From Clostridia bacterium (GTDB taxonomy: Bacteria; Bacillota; Clostridia; Christensenellales; Pumilibacteraceae), in NCBI GenBank assembly GCA_900767465.1, contig CAAGAW010000009.1, positions 310,001 to 374,000 on the forward strand: 64,000 nucleotides of DNA, in the 5' to 3' direction. The notes under the pieces are model-generated. The model was not told the origin of the DNA. It saw only the letters and a program-made list of their open reading frames with translations, and ran no database searches. The position numbers and the translations under genes were made by a program. Below are positions 26,386 through 35,466 of the stretch, piece after piece. Each line of letters opens with the position of its first letter. Position 1 is the stretch's first letter.

Positions 26386-28712
26386 TTTTTAGTAACCTCG
26401 GCGGTATAGTCGCAATCTTTATTCGAGCATCTGATTACTTCGCCGCCTTTTTTCGCGGTGTGAATAACGGTGTACGAGCCGCATTTGGGGCATTTTTCGC
26501 CCGTGAGCGGATCGAACGACGTGAATTTACATTCGGGGTATCCGGTGCAACCGTAGAAAGTCGCTTTTGCTGTCGTTATCTTTTTAAGAGGTTTGCCGCA
26601 TTCGGGGCATTTGCCGTAATCGCCGCTCGCGTCCGACGAAACCGCGCCGCCGATCTTTTTGATATTGTGACATTCCGGGTAGCCCGTGCAAGCCCAGAAA
26701 TTACCGTACTTACCCTTTTTTATAACCATCGGTCTGCCGCATTTATCGCAGATTTCGGTTTTCTCGTCCGGATTTACGGGTGCGACGGCGACGGGCGCGT
26801 TCGGATTCTCGCCTGCGGGGCGGAGAGAAAAACCGTCCTCGGGTGCGGACGAAGGCGCGGACGACGCGGTTTTTTCGGGTTCGATAGGCTTGGTGTTTTT
26901 ACATTTCGGGAAGTTCGGGCAGGCAAGAAATTTACCGAATTTACCCGAACGGATAACCATTTGCGCGCCGCATTTGTCGCAGATTACGTCCGACTTTTCG
27001 TCGGCGGCTTTAAGCGAAAAACTGTCGCCTATCGCGGCGGAAATTTTATCTTCGAAACCGTCGTAAAAATCGGCTATTACTTTTTGCCATACCTTGCCGC
27101 CGAATTCGATGTCGTCGAGTTTTTCTTCCATGTTCGCGGTAAATCCGACGTTCATAATGTCGGGAAAGTATTTTACGAGCATATCGACTACGTCTTCGCC
27201 GAGTTTTGTCGGCTTTAAGAACTTACCTTCTTTTTCGGTGTAGTCGCGCGATCCTAAAAGCGTGATCGTCGGCACGTAAGTAGCCGGACGACCGATACCC
27301 TTTTCTTCCATAAGTTTTACGAGGCTCGCCTCGGTGTATCGCGTGGGCGGCTTGGTGAATTTCTGCTCGTATTTATGTTCGACGGCAGTAAGAATTTCGC
27401 CCTCTTCGAGCGCGGGAAGTTTTACGTCTTTTTCGTCGTCTTCGTTTTCGACGTACGCGCTGTAAACGGCGGTATAGCCTTTAAATAGCGGCGTTTTGCC
27501 GTTAACTTTGAATCCGTAGTCGCCTGCCGAGATGTCTACCGAAACGGAATTGTACTTTGCTTCGCTCATCTGGCTCGCCATAAAGCGGTCGTAAATAAGT
27601 TTATAAAGGCGATAGTGTTCCTTTTTAAGCGAATTTTTAAGACTTTCGGGGTCGCGGGCAAGCGTGATCGGACGAATCGCCTCGTGCGCGTCCTGCGCAG
27701 TCTTTTTGGAAGCGTAAAGATTCGGTTTTTCGGGAACGTAATCCGCACCGAATTTTTGCGTGATAAACTCGCGTGCCGCTTTGATCGCGTCGGGCGCGAC
27801 GCGGGTCGAGTCCGTTCTTATATAAGTAATAAGCGCGATTTTGCCCTCGCCCTCGATTTCCACGCCTTCATATAAAGCCTGAGCCGCGGCGGCAGTCTGT
27901 TTAAGCGACATACCGAGTTTATTGAGCGCGTCCTGCTGCATGGTGGACGTGATAAACGGCGCGGGCGCGTGAGACTTGGTAACCGTCTTTTTGACTTTGG
28001 TTACGACGTACTTTTCCGATTCGAGATCGGCGAGAACCGAATCGACCTCTTCTTTGCTTTTTATCGTGTATTTTTTTCCGTTTCTGAGCGCGAGAGCCGC
28101 CTTGAAACGCGCTTTTTCGTCGTTTTCGAGAATCGCGGCGAAATTCCAGTATTCTTCCGGTTTGAACGCGCGTATTTCGCGTTCACGCTCGACGATAAGC
28201 CGGAGCGTTACCGACTGAACTCTTCCCGCCGACAGATTATGACGGATTTTTTTGCACAGTACGGGCGAAAGTTTATAACCTACAAGGCGGTCGAGAACGC
28301 GGCGCGCCTGCTGAGCGTCCACGAGGTTTTCATTGATCGCCCGCGGGTGTTCGAGTCCGTTTTTTACCGCTTTTTGCGAAATTTCGTTGAATTCTATACG
28401 AACTTTGTCCTCGGGCTTGAATCCGAGAACGTTCGCGATGTGCCACGATATCGCCTCTCCTTCGCGGTCGGGGTCGGTTGCGAGATAAACTTCGTCCGCT
28501 TTTGCCGCGAGTTTTTTGAGTTCCGCTACGGTAGCCGTTTTATCGGGCATGATTTCGTACTTCGGCTCAAAATTGTTTTTGACGTTTACCGCCAGAGATT
28601 TTGCGGGAAGATCGCGTATATGCCCTTTCGTCGCGAAAACCTTATATCCGTTACCGAGATATTTCTCGACGGTTTTTACTTTTCCTGCACCTTCGATTAC
28701 TACTAACTTCAC
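26382..28712 (-). CDS. topA: DNA topoisomerase I
   Basis: Type IA topoisomerase, 776 residues, relaxing negative supercoils. It starts with GTG at 28712 (GGAG upstream). The Toprim domain includes ATDPDREGEAISWH, and the catalytic tyrosine lies in ITYIRTDSTRV around residue 298. Four C4 zinc ribbons close the protein, each beginning CxxCG (CDKCGAQ, CDKCGRP, CPECGKP, CPKCGSY). An oddity is the first Toprim strand: it reads VVIEGAGKVKT where the family has IVESPAKAKT; the catalytic Glu remains but SPA is replaced by GAG. It lies between dprA and trmFO, a common Bacillota order. Confidence 0.96.
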   Translation of the reverse strand: MKLVVIEGAGKVKTVEKYLGNGYKVFATKGHIRDLPAKSLAVNVKNNFEPKYEIMPDKTATVAELKKLAAKADEVYLATDPDREGEAISWHIANVLGFKPEDKVRIEFNEISQKAVKNGLEHPRAINENLVDAQQARRVLDRLVGYKLSPVLCKKIRHNLSAGRVQSVTLRLIVEREREIRAFKPEEYWNFAAILENDEKARFKAALALRNGKKYTIKSKEEVDSVLADLESEKYVVTKVKKTVTKSHAPAPFITSTMQQDALNKLGMSLKQTAAAAQALYEGVEIEGEGKIALITYIRTDSTRVAPDAIKAAREFITQKFGADYVPEKPNLYASKKTAQDAHEAIRPITLARDPESLKNSLKKEHYRLYKLIYDRFMASQMSEAKYNSVSVDISAGDYGFKVNGKTPLFKGYTAVYSAYVENEDDEKDVKLPALEEGEILTAVEHKYEQKFTKPPTRYTEASLVKLMEEKGIGRPATYVPTITLLGSRDYTEKEGKFLKPTKLGEDVVDMLVKYFPDIMNVGFTANMEEKLDDIEFGGKVWQKVIADFYDGFEDKISAAIGDSFSLKAADEKSDVICDKCGAQMVIRSGKFGKFLACPNFPKCKNTKPIEPEKTASSAPSSAPEDGFSLRPAGENPNAPVAVAPVNPDEKTEICDKCGRPMVIKKGKYGNFWACTGYPECHNIKKIGGAVSSDASGDYGKCPECGKPLKKITTAKATFYGCTGYPECKFTSFDPLTGEKCPKCGSYTVIHTAKKGGEVIRCSNKDCDYTAEVTKK

Positions 28713-28727
28713 TGTTTTCTCCGTTTT

Positions 28728-29843
28728 TTACGATTTGCGCCGAAACGCGTTGTTACCTGACCGGACGATGAGATCTTTGAGTTCCATATCGAGAAGAATC
28801 TCCGCAATCGCGGCGGGAGGCAGTCCCGATCCCTCGATTATTTCGTCCATGGTTTTTGCCTCGTCCGACAAAAGACTATACACCGTTTTTTGATCTTTGT
28901 CAACGATTTTTTCGGTCGCCGCCGATTTTTTATCCGATTTTAAGTTTGTCGTCACAACGTTCGGACGAATTACGGACAGTATATCTTCGGCGTTTCGCGC
29001 GACGCACGCGCCCTGATAAAGTAGTCCGTTACAGCCTTTGCTGCGCTCGCTCGTAACCGGTCCCGGAACGGCGAAAACGTATCTGCCCTGATCCAGCGCG
29101 CACGACGCGGTAATAAGCGCGCCGCTCTTTTCTCCCGCCTCCACTACGACGGTTCCGAGAGAAAGACCGGATATAAGACGGTTGCGTTCGGGAAAAGTAA
29201 ATTTGTTGGGCGGAAATTCGGGACGGTATTCGGACACGACCGCGCCGCCGCTTTCGATTATTTTGTCGTGAATCTTAATATTTCCGACGGGCGTGACGTG
29301 ATCGAGACCTCCGCCGATAACAGCAACGCACTTACCCGACGCGGCAAGCGTTCCTTCGTGCGCGTACGAATCGATTCCGGTGGCAAGCCCGCTTACGACC
29401 GTTACGCCGGCGGCTCCGAGATCGTAGCCGATATTTTTAGCAACTTCCCTGCCGTACGTCGAGCAAGCCCGCGTGCCTACGACTGCTACGCTTTCGTCGG
29501 CGAGAATCTTCGGATCGCCGCGATAATAAATCACGAGCGGCGCGTTTACTTCGGGTCGACGAAGCCTCTCGGGAAAGATCGGATTGAGTATCGTAATTAC
29601 TCCGACGTCCTTGTCGCGCAAGCCGCTCAACGATTTTTCGATATAGTCGACCGAACGGAAACGCGACAGTTCGCCAAACGCTTTTTCGCCGACAAATTCG
29701 CGAACGACGGGATTTTTCGGAAAATCGTCCCATAGTTCGTCAAGGGTCTTATACCGCGAAACGAGTTCTTTCTGCCTCCGCACGGAAAACGAACCGAGAC
29801 TGAGCCAGTAAAGTATTTTGCTTGCGGACACTCTGTTATACAT
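28728..29843 (-). CDS. dprA: DNA processing protein DprA (Smf)
   Basis: Binds incoming single-stranded DNA in transformation and loads RecA; it is widely kept in non-transforming bacteria too. 371 residues: an N-terminal SAM-like region, a Rossmann core with VGTRACSTYGREVAKNIGYDLG, VVSGLATGIDSYAHEGTL, FPERNRLISGLS and VVVEAGEKSGALITASCALDQGR, and a C-terminal winged helix (TVYSLLSDEAKTMDEIIEGSGLP). The ATG at 29843 overlaps the end of yifB by 8 bases. Confidence 0.95.
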   Translation of the reverse strand: MYNRVSASKILYWLSLGSFSVRRQKELVSRYKTLDELWDDFPKNPVVREFVGEKAFGELSRFRSVDYIEKSLSGLRDKDVGVITILNPIFPERLRRPEVNAPLVIYYRGDPKILADESVAVVGTRACSTYGREVAKNIGYDLGAAGVTVVSGLATGIDSYAHEGTLAASGKCVAVIGGGLDHVTPVGNIKIHDKIIESGGAVVSEYRPEFPPNKFTFPERNRLISGLSLGTVVVEAGEKSGALITASCALDQGRYVFAVPGPVTSERSKGCNGLLYQGACVARNAEDILSVIRPNVVTTNLKSDKKSAATEKIVDKDQKTVYSLLSDEAKTMDEIIEGSGLPPAAIAEILLDMELKDLIVRSGNNAFRRKS

Positions 29844-31362
29844 ATTCCCTGTCCATTCCCCTATACGTAAGAGCCTCGCTCACGTGCGAAACGGTAATAT
29901 TTTCCGATCCCGCAAGGTCGGCTATCGTCCGCGCGATTTTGAGTATGCGCGTATACGAGCGAGCCGAAAGCGACAGCTTTTCAAACGCCTTGCGCATAAG
30001 AGCCTCCGATCGATCGTCGAGAACGCAGAAGTTTCGTATCATCTGAGAATTCATTTTGGAATTGGAATAAACGTTAGTTCCCTCGAATCTCTTCAACTGA
30101 ATCTCGCGCGCTTTCTGAACGCGTGCGCGGACTGTTGCGCTGTCTTCGGCGAGTTCGTCGCTAGTAAGATCGTCGTACGTAACGTTATCGACCGTAATAT
30201 GCAGATCTATCCTGTCCATAAGCGGACCGGACAATTTGGAAAGATATTTGTTTATCTGAAGCGGCGTACACGAACATTCGTGCGTTTTGGAGCCGAAGTA
30301 ACCGCACGGACAAGGATTCATGCTCGCCACGAGCATAAAATTCGCGGGGTACGTCACGCTCCGTTGCGCGCGCGAAACGGTAATAACTCCGTCTTCGAGC
30401 GGTTGGCGCAGTATTTCGAGACAGGAACGCGGATATTCGGGAATTTCGTCCATAAACAAAACGCCGTTATGCGCGAGGCTCATCTCGCCCGGGTGAGCGT
30501 TTACCCCGCCGCCCGTAAGCGCGATCATGCTTACGGTGTGATGCGGCGAGCGGAACGGCCGCGTGAAAACCATACCTTTCTTTTCGTCGAGAACGCCGGC
30601 AACGCTGTGAATTTTAGTCGTTTCCAACGCCTCGGACACCGTCATGTCCGGCAAAATCGTCGGAATACACCGCGCAAGCATCGTTTTACCCGCGCCGGGC
30701 GGTCCGATAAGTAAAATGTTATGTCCGCCCGCAGCCGCAATTTCCATAGCGCGTTTTGCCACGTACTGACCCTTGACGTACTTGAAATCTTCGGAATAAC
30801 GATTATTGAGCGACAACGCGATCGGTTGTTTGGATATAGGTTCGCACTGTTTTTCGCCGGTAAGAAAACTAACGACGTCGCAAAACGAGGAAAAAGCGTA
30901 CACGTCCACGCCGTCGATATAACTTGCCTCGGCTGCGTTGGCCGCCGGAATAATAATCTTTTTGTATCCGTTGTCGCGAGCCGAAATCAGAATCGGTAAA
31001 ATGCCTCTGACGTGACGAAGTTCGCCGTCGAGCGACAGTTCTCCGACTATTATATAATCGCCCACGTTCGGAACGCAGATCTGTTCGGTAGCGTACAGAA
31101 TCCCCAAAGCAATTCCGAGGTCGTACAGCGAACCTTCCTTTTTTATCGACGCGGGCGCAAGATTTACGGTGATTGCTTTTGGCGTAAAAAAGAAACCGCT
31201 GTTTTTTATCGCGCTTCTTACCCGCTCGCGGCTTTCCTTTATAGCCGTATCCCCGAGTCCGACTACGTCCATTTTCGGAAGTCCGTTGTTGATGTCGACT
31301 TCGAGACTTACCGCGTATCCGTTTATCCCCTGTAATCCGTAACTGTTGATTTTTGCAAGCAT
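29836..31362 (-). CDS. comM: YifB/ComM family Mg-chelatase-like AAA+ ATPase
   Basis: 508 residues. An N-terminal Lon-protease-like S5 domain (GLPKMDVVGLGDTAIKESRERVRSAIKNSGF) is followed by an AAA+ core with Walker A LIGPPGAGKTMLARCIP, Walker B GVLFMDEIPEYPR, the CPCGYFG cysteine segment and a C-terminal lid. Vibrio ComM is a hexameric helicase promoting branch migration during natural transformation; orthologues are widespread outside competent species. The gene heads the yifB-dprA-topA-trmFO operon, and GAGGAG precedes the ATG at 31362. Confidence 0.94.
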   Translation of the reverse strand: MLAKINSYGLQGINGYAVSLEVDINNGLPKMDVVGLGDTAIKESRERVRSAIKNSGFFFTPKAITVNLAPASIKKEGSLYDLGIALGILYATEQICVPNVGDYIIVGELSLDGELRHVRGILPILISARDNGYKKIIIPAANAAEASYIDGVDVYAFSSFCDVVSFLTGEKQCEPISKQPIALSLNNRYSEDFKYVKGQYVAKRAMEIAAAGGHNILLIGPPGAGKTMLARCIPTILPDMTVSEALETTKIHSVAGVLDEKKGMVFTRPFRSPHHTVSMIALTGGGVNAHPGEMSLAHNGVLFMDEIPEYPRSCLEILRQPLEDGVITVSRAQRSVTYPANFMLVASMNPCPCGYFGSKTHECSCTPLQINKYLSKLSGPLMDRIDLHITVDNVTYDDLTSDELAEDSATVRARVQKAREIQLKRFEGTNVYSNSKMNSQMIRNFCVLDDRSEALMRKAFEKLSLSARSYTRILKIARTIADLAGSENITVSHVSEALTYRGMDREYV

Positions 31363-31395
31363 AATTTCTCCTCTGCACCGACCTTTTCTCGAACT

Positions 31396-31424
31396 ATTAT
31401 AACAATTAGCAACGAAAAAAGCAA
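31396..31424 (-). promoter_or_regulatory. Promoter of yifB-dprA-topA-trmFO
   Basis: TTGCTT (31419-31424), 17 bases, TATAAT (31396-31401) on the minus strand. It is back to back with the plus-strand promoter at 31435-31463. Confidence 0.7.
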
Positions 31425-31434
31425 ACGATATTCT

Positions 31435-31463
31435 TTGACTTTATGAAAATTTTGTGTTATAAT
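31435..31463 (+). promoter_or_regulatory. Strong promoter abutting the start codon of the small membrane protein gene
   Basis: TTGACT (31435-31440), 17 bases, TATAAT (31458-31463). Only six bases separate the -10 box from the ATG at 31470, so the predicted transcription start coincides with the start codon. Confidence 0.75.
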
Positions 31464-31469
31464 GGTGAT

Positions 31470-31790
31470 ATGAAAAAGTTTTTGTACATACTTTTATGGA
31501 TTCTGACGGTGCTGAATCTTGCGTTCTGCGCGTTTGTATTTGCCTGCGCGATCGGCATGTGCTTTGAAACGAACGTAGCCGGACAGGTATTCGGCGGAAT
31601 CTTTCTTATTTTTTATTACTTCGTTTCGGTCGCAACCACCGTCGTTATTACCGGACTGTCGTTTATTACGGTAAAGGATCCGAAACTCCGCGTCGTAATA
31701 TACGTAAACGTCGCCGCGGTAGTAATAGTGATAGCAACCGCTATTACGCTGTTCGGATTCGCGTTTCCGCAAGGCGGCACGACGGAATAA
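31470..31790 (+). CDS. Small unknown membrane protein, predicted leaderless mRNA
   Basis: I do not recognise a family. 106 residues beginning MKKFLYILLWILTV, with three hydrophobic segments at about residues 4-28, 37-63 and 74-97 and a short polar tail. An in-frame ATG at 31443 would add nine residues but lies upstream of the -10 box and within the promoter, so I prefer 31470. There is no Shine-Dalgarno sequence. It is a single gene, divergent from yifB and convergent with gapA, and ends before a shared terminator. Confidence 0.7.
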   Translation: MKKFLYILLWILTVLNLAFCAFVFACAIGMCFETNVAGQVFGGIFLIFYYFVSVATTVVITGLSFITVKDPKLRVVIYVNVAAVVIVIATAITLFGFAFPQGGTTE

Positions 31791-31887
31791 TCCACCCTGC
31801 GGATAATGATTTTCAAGGTGTGCCGAAAGCGCGCCTGCTTTGTGCCGAGTAACGAAAACGCACATACGTATCATAATTTTTATAACG

Positions 31888-31924
31888 AAAAACCGACCGA
31901 GGCGTTACGCTCCGATCGGTTTTT
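31888..31924. terminator. Bidirectional terminator between the small membrane gene and gapA
   Basis: A 17-base arm hairpin (31888-31904 with 31908-31924, loop TTA) with A-runs on one side and T-runs on the other. In the minus direction (gapA) nearly all positions pair, counting two G-U pairs and one mismatch; in the plus direction pairing is weaker. It lies between convergent genes. Confidence 0.85.
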
Positions 31925-31942
31925 AAGTTATGCGAAGTTAGA

Positions 31943-33001
31943 TTACTTAATCTCCGAGAAGTATTTGATCGTTCTTACCATCTGGCTGGTATACGAGTTC
32001 TCGTTGTCGTACCACGAAACGACCTGAACCATCGACTTGCCGTCCGCCATCGGGATAACCATGGTCTGGGTCGAGTCGAAGAGCGAGCCGAATCTCATGC
32101 CTACTACGTCGGACGAAACGATTTCGTCAACGTTGTATCCGAAGGATTCGTTAGCGGCAGCCTTCATGGCGGCGTTGATCTCGTCCTTGGTTACGGTCTT
32201 GTTTACGACTGCAACGAGGATCGTGGTCGAACCGGTAGCGGTCGGAACGCGCTGAGCGGAACCGATAAGTTTGCCGTTGAGCTCGGGGATAACGAGACCG
32301 ATTGCCTTAGCGGCGCCGGTGCTGTTGGGAACGATGTTCATTGCGCCCGCGCGGCTGCGGCGAAGGTCGCCCTTTCTCTGCGGACCGTCGAGAATCATCT
32401 GGTCGCCGGTGTAAGCGTGAACGGTGGTCATGATACCGGACTCGATGGCGGCGAAATCGTTAAGCGCTTTTGCCATCGGAGCGAGGCAGTTGGTCGTGCA
32501 GGAAGCCGCGGAAATAATGTGATCGTCTTTGGTAAGCGTGGTGTGGTTTACGTTGTAAACGATGGTGGGAAGGTCGTTTCCTGCGGGTGCGGAGATAACG
32601 ACGTTCTTCGCGCCGGCGTCGATGTGAGCCTGAGCCTTAGCCTTCGAGGTATAAAAACCGGTGCATTCGAGTACGACGTCTACGTCGAGAGCTTTCCAGG
32701 GAAGATCCTGAGCCTTCGGGCAAGCGTAAATGGTAATTTCCTTGCCGTCAACGGTGATCGATCCTGGGGTAACGACGGTTTTTCCGTCCTCGCCGAGTAC
32801 GGAGTCCTTATAGGTTACCGTGTGGTTGTTGGCATAGTTACCCTGCATGGTGTCGTATTTAAGAAGATGAGCAAGCATCTTGGGGCTGGTAAGATCGTTG
32901 ATCGCAACAACCTCGTAGCCTTCCGCGCCGAACATCTGACGGAACGCCAGACGACCGATACGTCCGAAACCATTGATCGCAACTTTAGTTACTTTTGACA
33001 T
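31943..33001 (-). CDS. gapA: Glyceraldehyde-3-phosphate dehydrogenase
   Basis: NAD-dependent glycolytic oxidation of glyceraldehyde 3-phosphate. The Rossmann motif [14 protein letters not shown] lies at residues 9-22 and the catalytic cysteine is C168 in [12 protein letters not shown]. The 352 residues exceed the usual 335, mainly through a longer loop around residues 66-90 ([12 protein letters not shown]). I chose the ATG at 33001 because GGAGG precedes it and the protein then begins [13 protein letters not shown]; an upstream in-frame stretch is not conserved. It is monocistronic, with its own promoter and a strong terminator, and codon choice looks like that of a highly expressed gene (many GTA, ACC, AAC codons). 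Confidence 0.97.
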   Translation of the reverse strand: MSKVTKVAINGFGRIGRLAFRQMFGAEGYEVVAINDLTSPKMLAHLLKYDTMQGNYANNHTVTYKDSVLGEDGKTVVTPGSITVDGKEITIYACPKAQDLPWKALDVDVVLECTGFYTSKAKAQAHIDAGAKNVVISAPAGNDLPTIVYNVNHTTLTKDDHIISAASCTTNCLAPMAKALNDFAAIESGIMTTVHAYTGDQMILDGPQRKGDLRRSRAGAMNIVPNSTGAAKAIGLVIPELNGKLIGSAQRVPTATGSTTILVAVVNKTVTKDEINAAMKAAANESFGYNVDEIVSSDVVGMRFGSLFDSTQTMVIPMADGKSMVQVVSWYDNENSYTSQMVRTIKYFSEIK

Positions 33002-33065
33002 TTTTCGTGTCCCTCCAAAAAATAATTTACGTACTTTGCGGAAGAGGTTGCCCTCAACCTTATAT

Positions 33066-33094
33066 ATAATACTCGTTTTTGTTTTTTTTAGCAA
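33066..33094 (-). promoter_or_regulatory. Promoter of gapA
   Basis: TTGCTA (33089-33094), 17 A-rich bases, TATTAT (33066-33071) on the minus strand. A small hairpin AGGTTG/CAACCT lies in the leader, before GGAGG. Confidence 0.6.
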
Positions 33095-33126
33095 GCAAAT
33101 TAACGCAATTTCGGAAAAAATTTCCT

Positions 33127-34242
33127 TTAAGCGAGGTTTTCGGGGTTAAGCGGGAAAAGTTCGGGAAGGACGAACCTTCCGTTCTTTCTTATCGCAACGT
33201 CGTCGAAATATATCTCCCCGCCTCCCGCCTCGGGCGTTTGCATCAGCACAAGATCCCAGTGAACGGCGGAAACGTTGCCGTTGTCCGCGTCCTCATAGCA
33301 GCACCCCGGGGTAAAATGAATCGAACCCGAAATTTTCTCGTCGAAAAGAATGTCGCCCATGGGCTTGGTCACGAACGGATTTACGCCGATAGCGAACTCG
33401 CCCACGTATCTCGCACCTTCGTCCGTATCGAAAATTTTGTTGCACTCCTCCGTATGATTCGACGTCGCTTTTACGATTTTTCCGTCCTTGAATTCGAGGC
33501 GCACGTTTTCAAACTTTATCCCGTTCTCGATAGACGGCGCGTTATACGAAATAACGCCGTTTACGCTGTCCTTTACGGGGGCTGTGTAAACTTCGCCGTC
33601 CGGAATATTGCATTGTCCGCTGCACTTAATCGCCTTCATTCCTTTTATCGAAAAAGACAAATCCGTATCTTTCGCGACAATGCGAACTTTGTCGGTTTTA
33701 TTCATAAGGTCGACGAGCGCGTCCATCGCCTTGTCCATTTTCGAATAATCGAGGTTACATACGTCAAAGTAAAAATCCTCGAATTTTTCGGTAGACATAC
33801 CGGCAAGTTGCGCCATGCTTTCGTTCGGATAGCGCAAAATCACCCAGCGGGTTTTGCAAACGCGAAGTTCGTGGTGGATCGGTTGAAGATACAAACGCGA
33901 GTAAAGGTCTTTGTTTTCGGCGGGAACGTCACTGTCCTCGAAGGAATTCAGAGATCCGCGTATTCCGATATAGCAGTCCATATCCTCCATTCTGCCGCGG
34001 GCATAGGAGGCAAGCAAATTAAAGTATTCTTCGTCCGCGTTCATTAAAAGCGCGCGCTGAATTTTTCCGTCGTAAACCTCGACGAAAGCGTACGCGCCTC
34101 GCGCGCGTATTTCCTTTACGAGACACTCGACGAGCGGCGAATCGATATCGTACGCTTCGATAAGAACTTTGTCGCCTTTTTTCACGGCAACGGAATATCC
34201 GACTAAATTTTCGGCAAGTTTTTTTATTCTCGGGTCAACCAT
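33127..34242 (-). CDS. M29 family aminopeptidase
   Basis: 371 residues, of the AmpS/aminopeptidase T (MEROPS M29) family, metal-dependent removal of N-terminal amino acids in the cytoplasm. Conserved blocks holding the metal ligands can be seen: [24 protein letters not shown], the SGSIHFTPG region (family SxHxAxG) and SAVHWDLV. It starts [17 protein letters not shown] with AAGGAG upstream. It has its own promoter, back to back with that of the aldolase gene. Confidence 0.93.
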   Translation of the reverse strand: MVDPRIKKLAENLVGYSVAVKKGDKVLIEAYDIDSPLVECLVKEIRARGAYAFVEVYDGKIQRALLMNADEEYFNLLASYARGRMEDMDCYIGIRGSLNSFEDSDVPAENKDLYSRLYLQPIHHELRVCKTRWVILRYPNESMAQLAGMSTEKFEDFYFDVCNLDYSKMDKAMDALVDLMNKTDKVRIVAKDTDLSFSIKGMKAIKCSGQCNIPDGEVYTAPVKDSVNGVISYNAPSIENGIKFENVRLEFKDGKIVKATSNHTEECNKIFDTDEGARYVGEFAIGVNPFVTKPMGDILFDEKISGSIHFTPGCCYEDADNGNVSAVHWDLVLMQTPEAGGGEIYFDDVAIRKNGRFVLPELFPLNPENLA

Positions 34243-34270
34243 AACAACTCCTTGTGGATTCTTTTATCCT

Positions 34271-34299
34271 ATTATATAGCCGCAGGAGAAAAAAGTCAA
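34271..34299 (-). promoter_or_regulatory. Promoter of the M29 aminopeptidase gene
   Basis: TTGACT (34294-34299), 17 bases, TATAAT (34271-34276) on the minus strand. Confidence 0.75.
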
Positions 34300-34334
34300 A
34301 CGTATAAAAACTCGAAAAAATGGTCGAAAACGCT

Positions 34335-34362
34335 TTGCAAATTCTGTTTAATGTTGTATAAT
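34335..34362 (+). promoter_or_regulatory. Promoter of fba
   Basis: TTGCAA (34335-34340), 16 bases, TATAAT (34357-34362), about 24 bases before the likely ribosome binding site. Confidence 0.7.
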
Positions 34363-34392
34363 AGAGCCGAAAGTTTTTTTTGGAGGTTTGTT

Positions 34393-35322
34393 ATGCCATT
34401 AGTAACAACGAAAGAAATGTTCAAAAAAGCATACGCAGGCGGCTACGCTATCGGTGCTTTTAACGTGAACAACATGGAGATGATTCAGGGTATCGTCGAA
34501 GCGGGCAAAGAAGAAAACGCTCCCCTTATCCTTCAGGTTTCCAGCGGCGCGAGAAAGTACGCCAACCCCAAGTACCTCAAAAAACTCGTTGAGGCTGCGG
34601 TTGAGGACAGCGGACTTCCGATTTGCCTTCATCTCGATCACGGCGACAGTTACGAACTTTGCAAATCCGCAATCGAGGACGGATTTACTTCCGTAATGAT
34701 CGACGCTTCGCACCACACCTTCGACGAGAACGTTAAGATTACCAAGTCGGTTGTCGATTACGCTCACGATCACGGCGTAGTCGTCGAAGCAGAACTCGGC
34801 AGACTTGCCGGAATCGAAGACGCGGTCAACGTTTCCGAGGCAGATTCTTGCTACACCGATCCCGATCAGGTACAGGAATTCGTGTCGAAAACCGGCGTTG
34901 ACTCGCTTGCGATCGCAATCGGTACTTCGCACGGCGCTTATAAATTCAAAGGCGAAGCAAAACTTCGTTTCGATATTCTCGAAGAAGTCGGCAAACGCCT
35001 TCCCGAATTCCCCATCGTTCTTCACGGTGCGTCCAGCGTTATCCCCGAGTACGTCGAGATGATCAACAAGTACGGCGGAGCAATGCCCGGCGCAAAGGGC
35101 GTTCCTGAAGATATGCTCCGTAAAGCGGCGTCCATGGCTGTATGCAAGATCAACATTGATTCAGATCTTCGTCTCGCCTTCACCGCCGCGATCAGAAAAC
35201 ATTTCGTCGAGAACCCCGCTCACTTCGATCCTCGTCAGTACCTCGCTCCCGCCCGCGAACTTATAAAAGAGTGTGTAAAGCATAAACTCGTAAACGTTCT
35301 CGGCTGCAACGGCAAAGCGTAA
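34393..35322 (+). CDS. fba: Class II fructose-bisphosphate aldolase
   Basis: Zinc-dependent cleavage of fructose 1,6-bisphosphate to triose phosphates. 309 residues, starting MPLVTTKEMFKKAYAGGYAIGAFNVNNME. The zinc/catalytic segment is PICLHLDHGDSYE, with further ligands in AIAIGTSHGAYK and PIVLHGASS, and phosphate-binding NIDSDLRLAFT. The GAMPGAKGVPEDMLRKA loop is typical of the gatY/fba class IIA-type enzymes. The ATG at 34393 has GGAGG 7 bases upstream; the open frame upstream crosses the promoter and is not coding. A monocistronic gene on the minority strand. Confidence 0.96.
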   Translation: MPLVTTKEMFKKAYAGGYAIGAFNVNNMEMIQGIVEAGKEENAPLILQVSSGARKYANPKYLKKLVEAAVEDSGLPICLHLDHGDSYELCKSAIEDGFTSVMIDASHHTFDENVKITKSVVDYAHDHGVVVEAELGRLAGIEDAVNVSEADSCYTDPDQVQEFVSKTGVDSLAIAIGTSHGAYKFKGEAKLRFDILEEVGKRLPEFPIVLHGASSVIPEYVEMINKYGGAMPGAKGVPEDMLRKAASMAVCKINIDSDLRLAFTAAIRKHFVENPAHFDPRQYLAPARELIKECVKHKLVNVLGCNGKA

Positions 35323-35408
35323 AAAACCGAATTCAATTATAAAAAAAGCGTGACCCACCGTGGTTGCGCTATTTTGTATGTCAATAATTTTTATAATAAA
35401 TTAAATAA

Positions 35409-35446
35409 AAAACAACGGTTGAATAGTACTTTGCAACCGTTGTTTT
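35409..35446. terminator. Bidirectional terminator between fba and bioY
   Basis: AAAACAACGGTTG pairs perfectly with CAACCGTTGTTTT, giving 13 bp flanked by A and T runs. The 12-base loop contains AGTACTTTG, the short repeat also found in the end of bioY and near ylxY. Confidence 0.85.
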
Positions 35447-35466
35447 CAGCCTTTTCACTACCGAAT

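Noticed and set aside
31791..31887. Possible small RNA or gene between the small membrane gene and the terminator
   Set aside because: No promoter, SD or stable structure found in these 97 bases.
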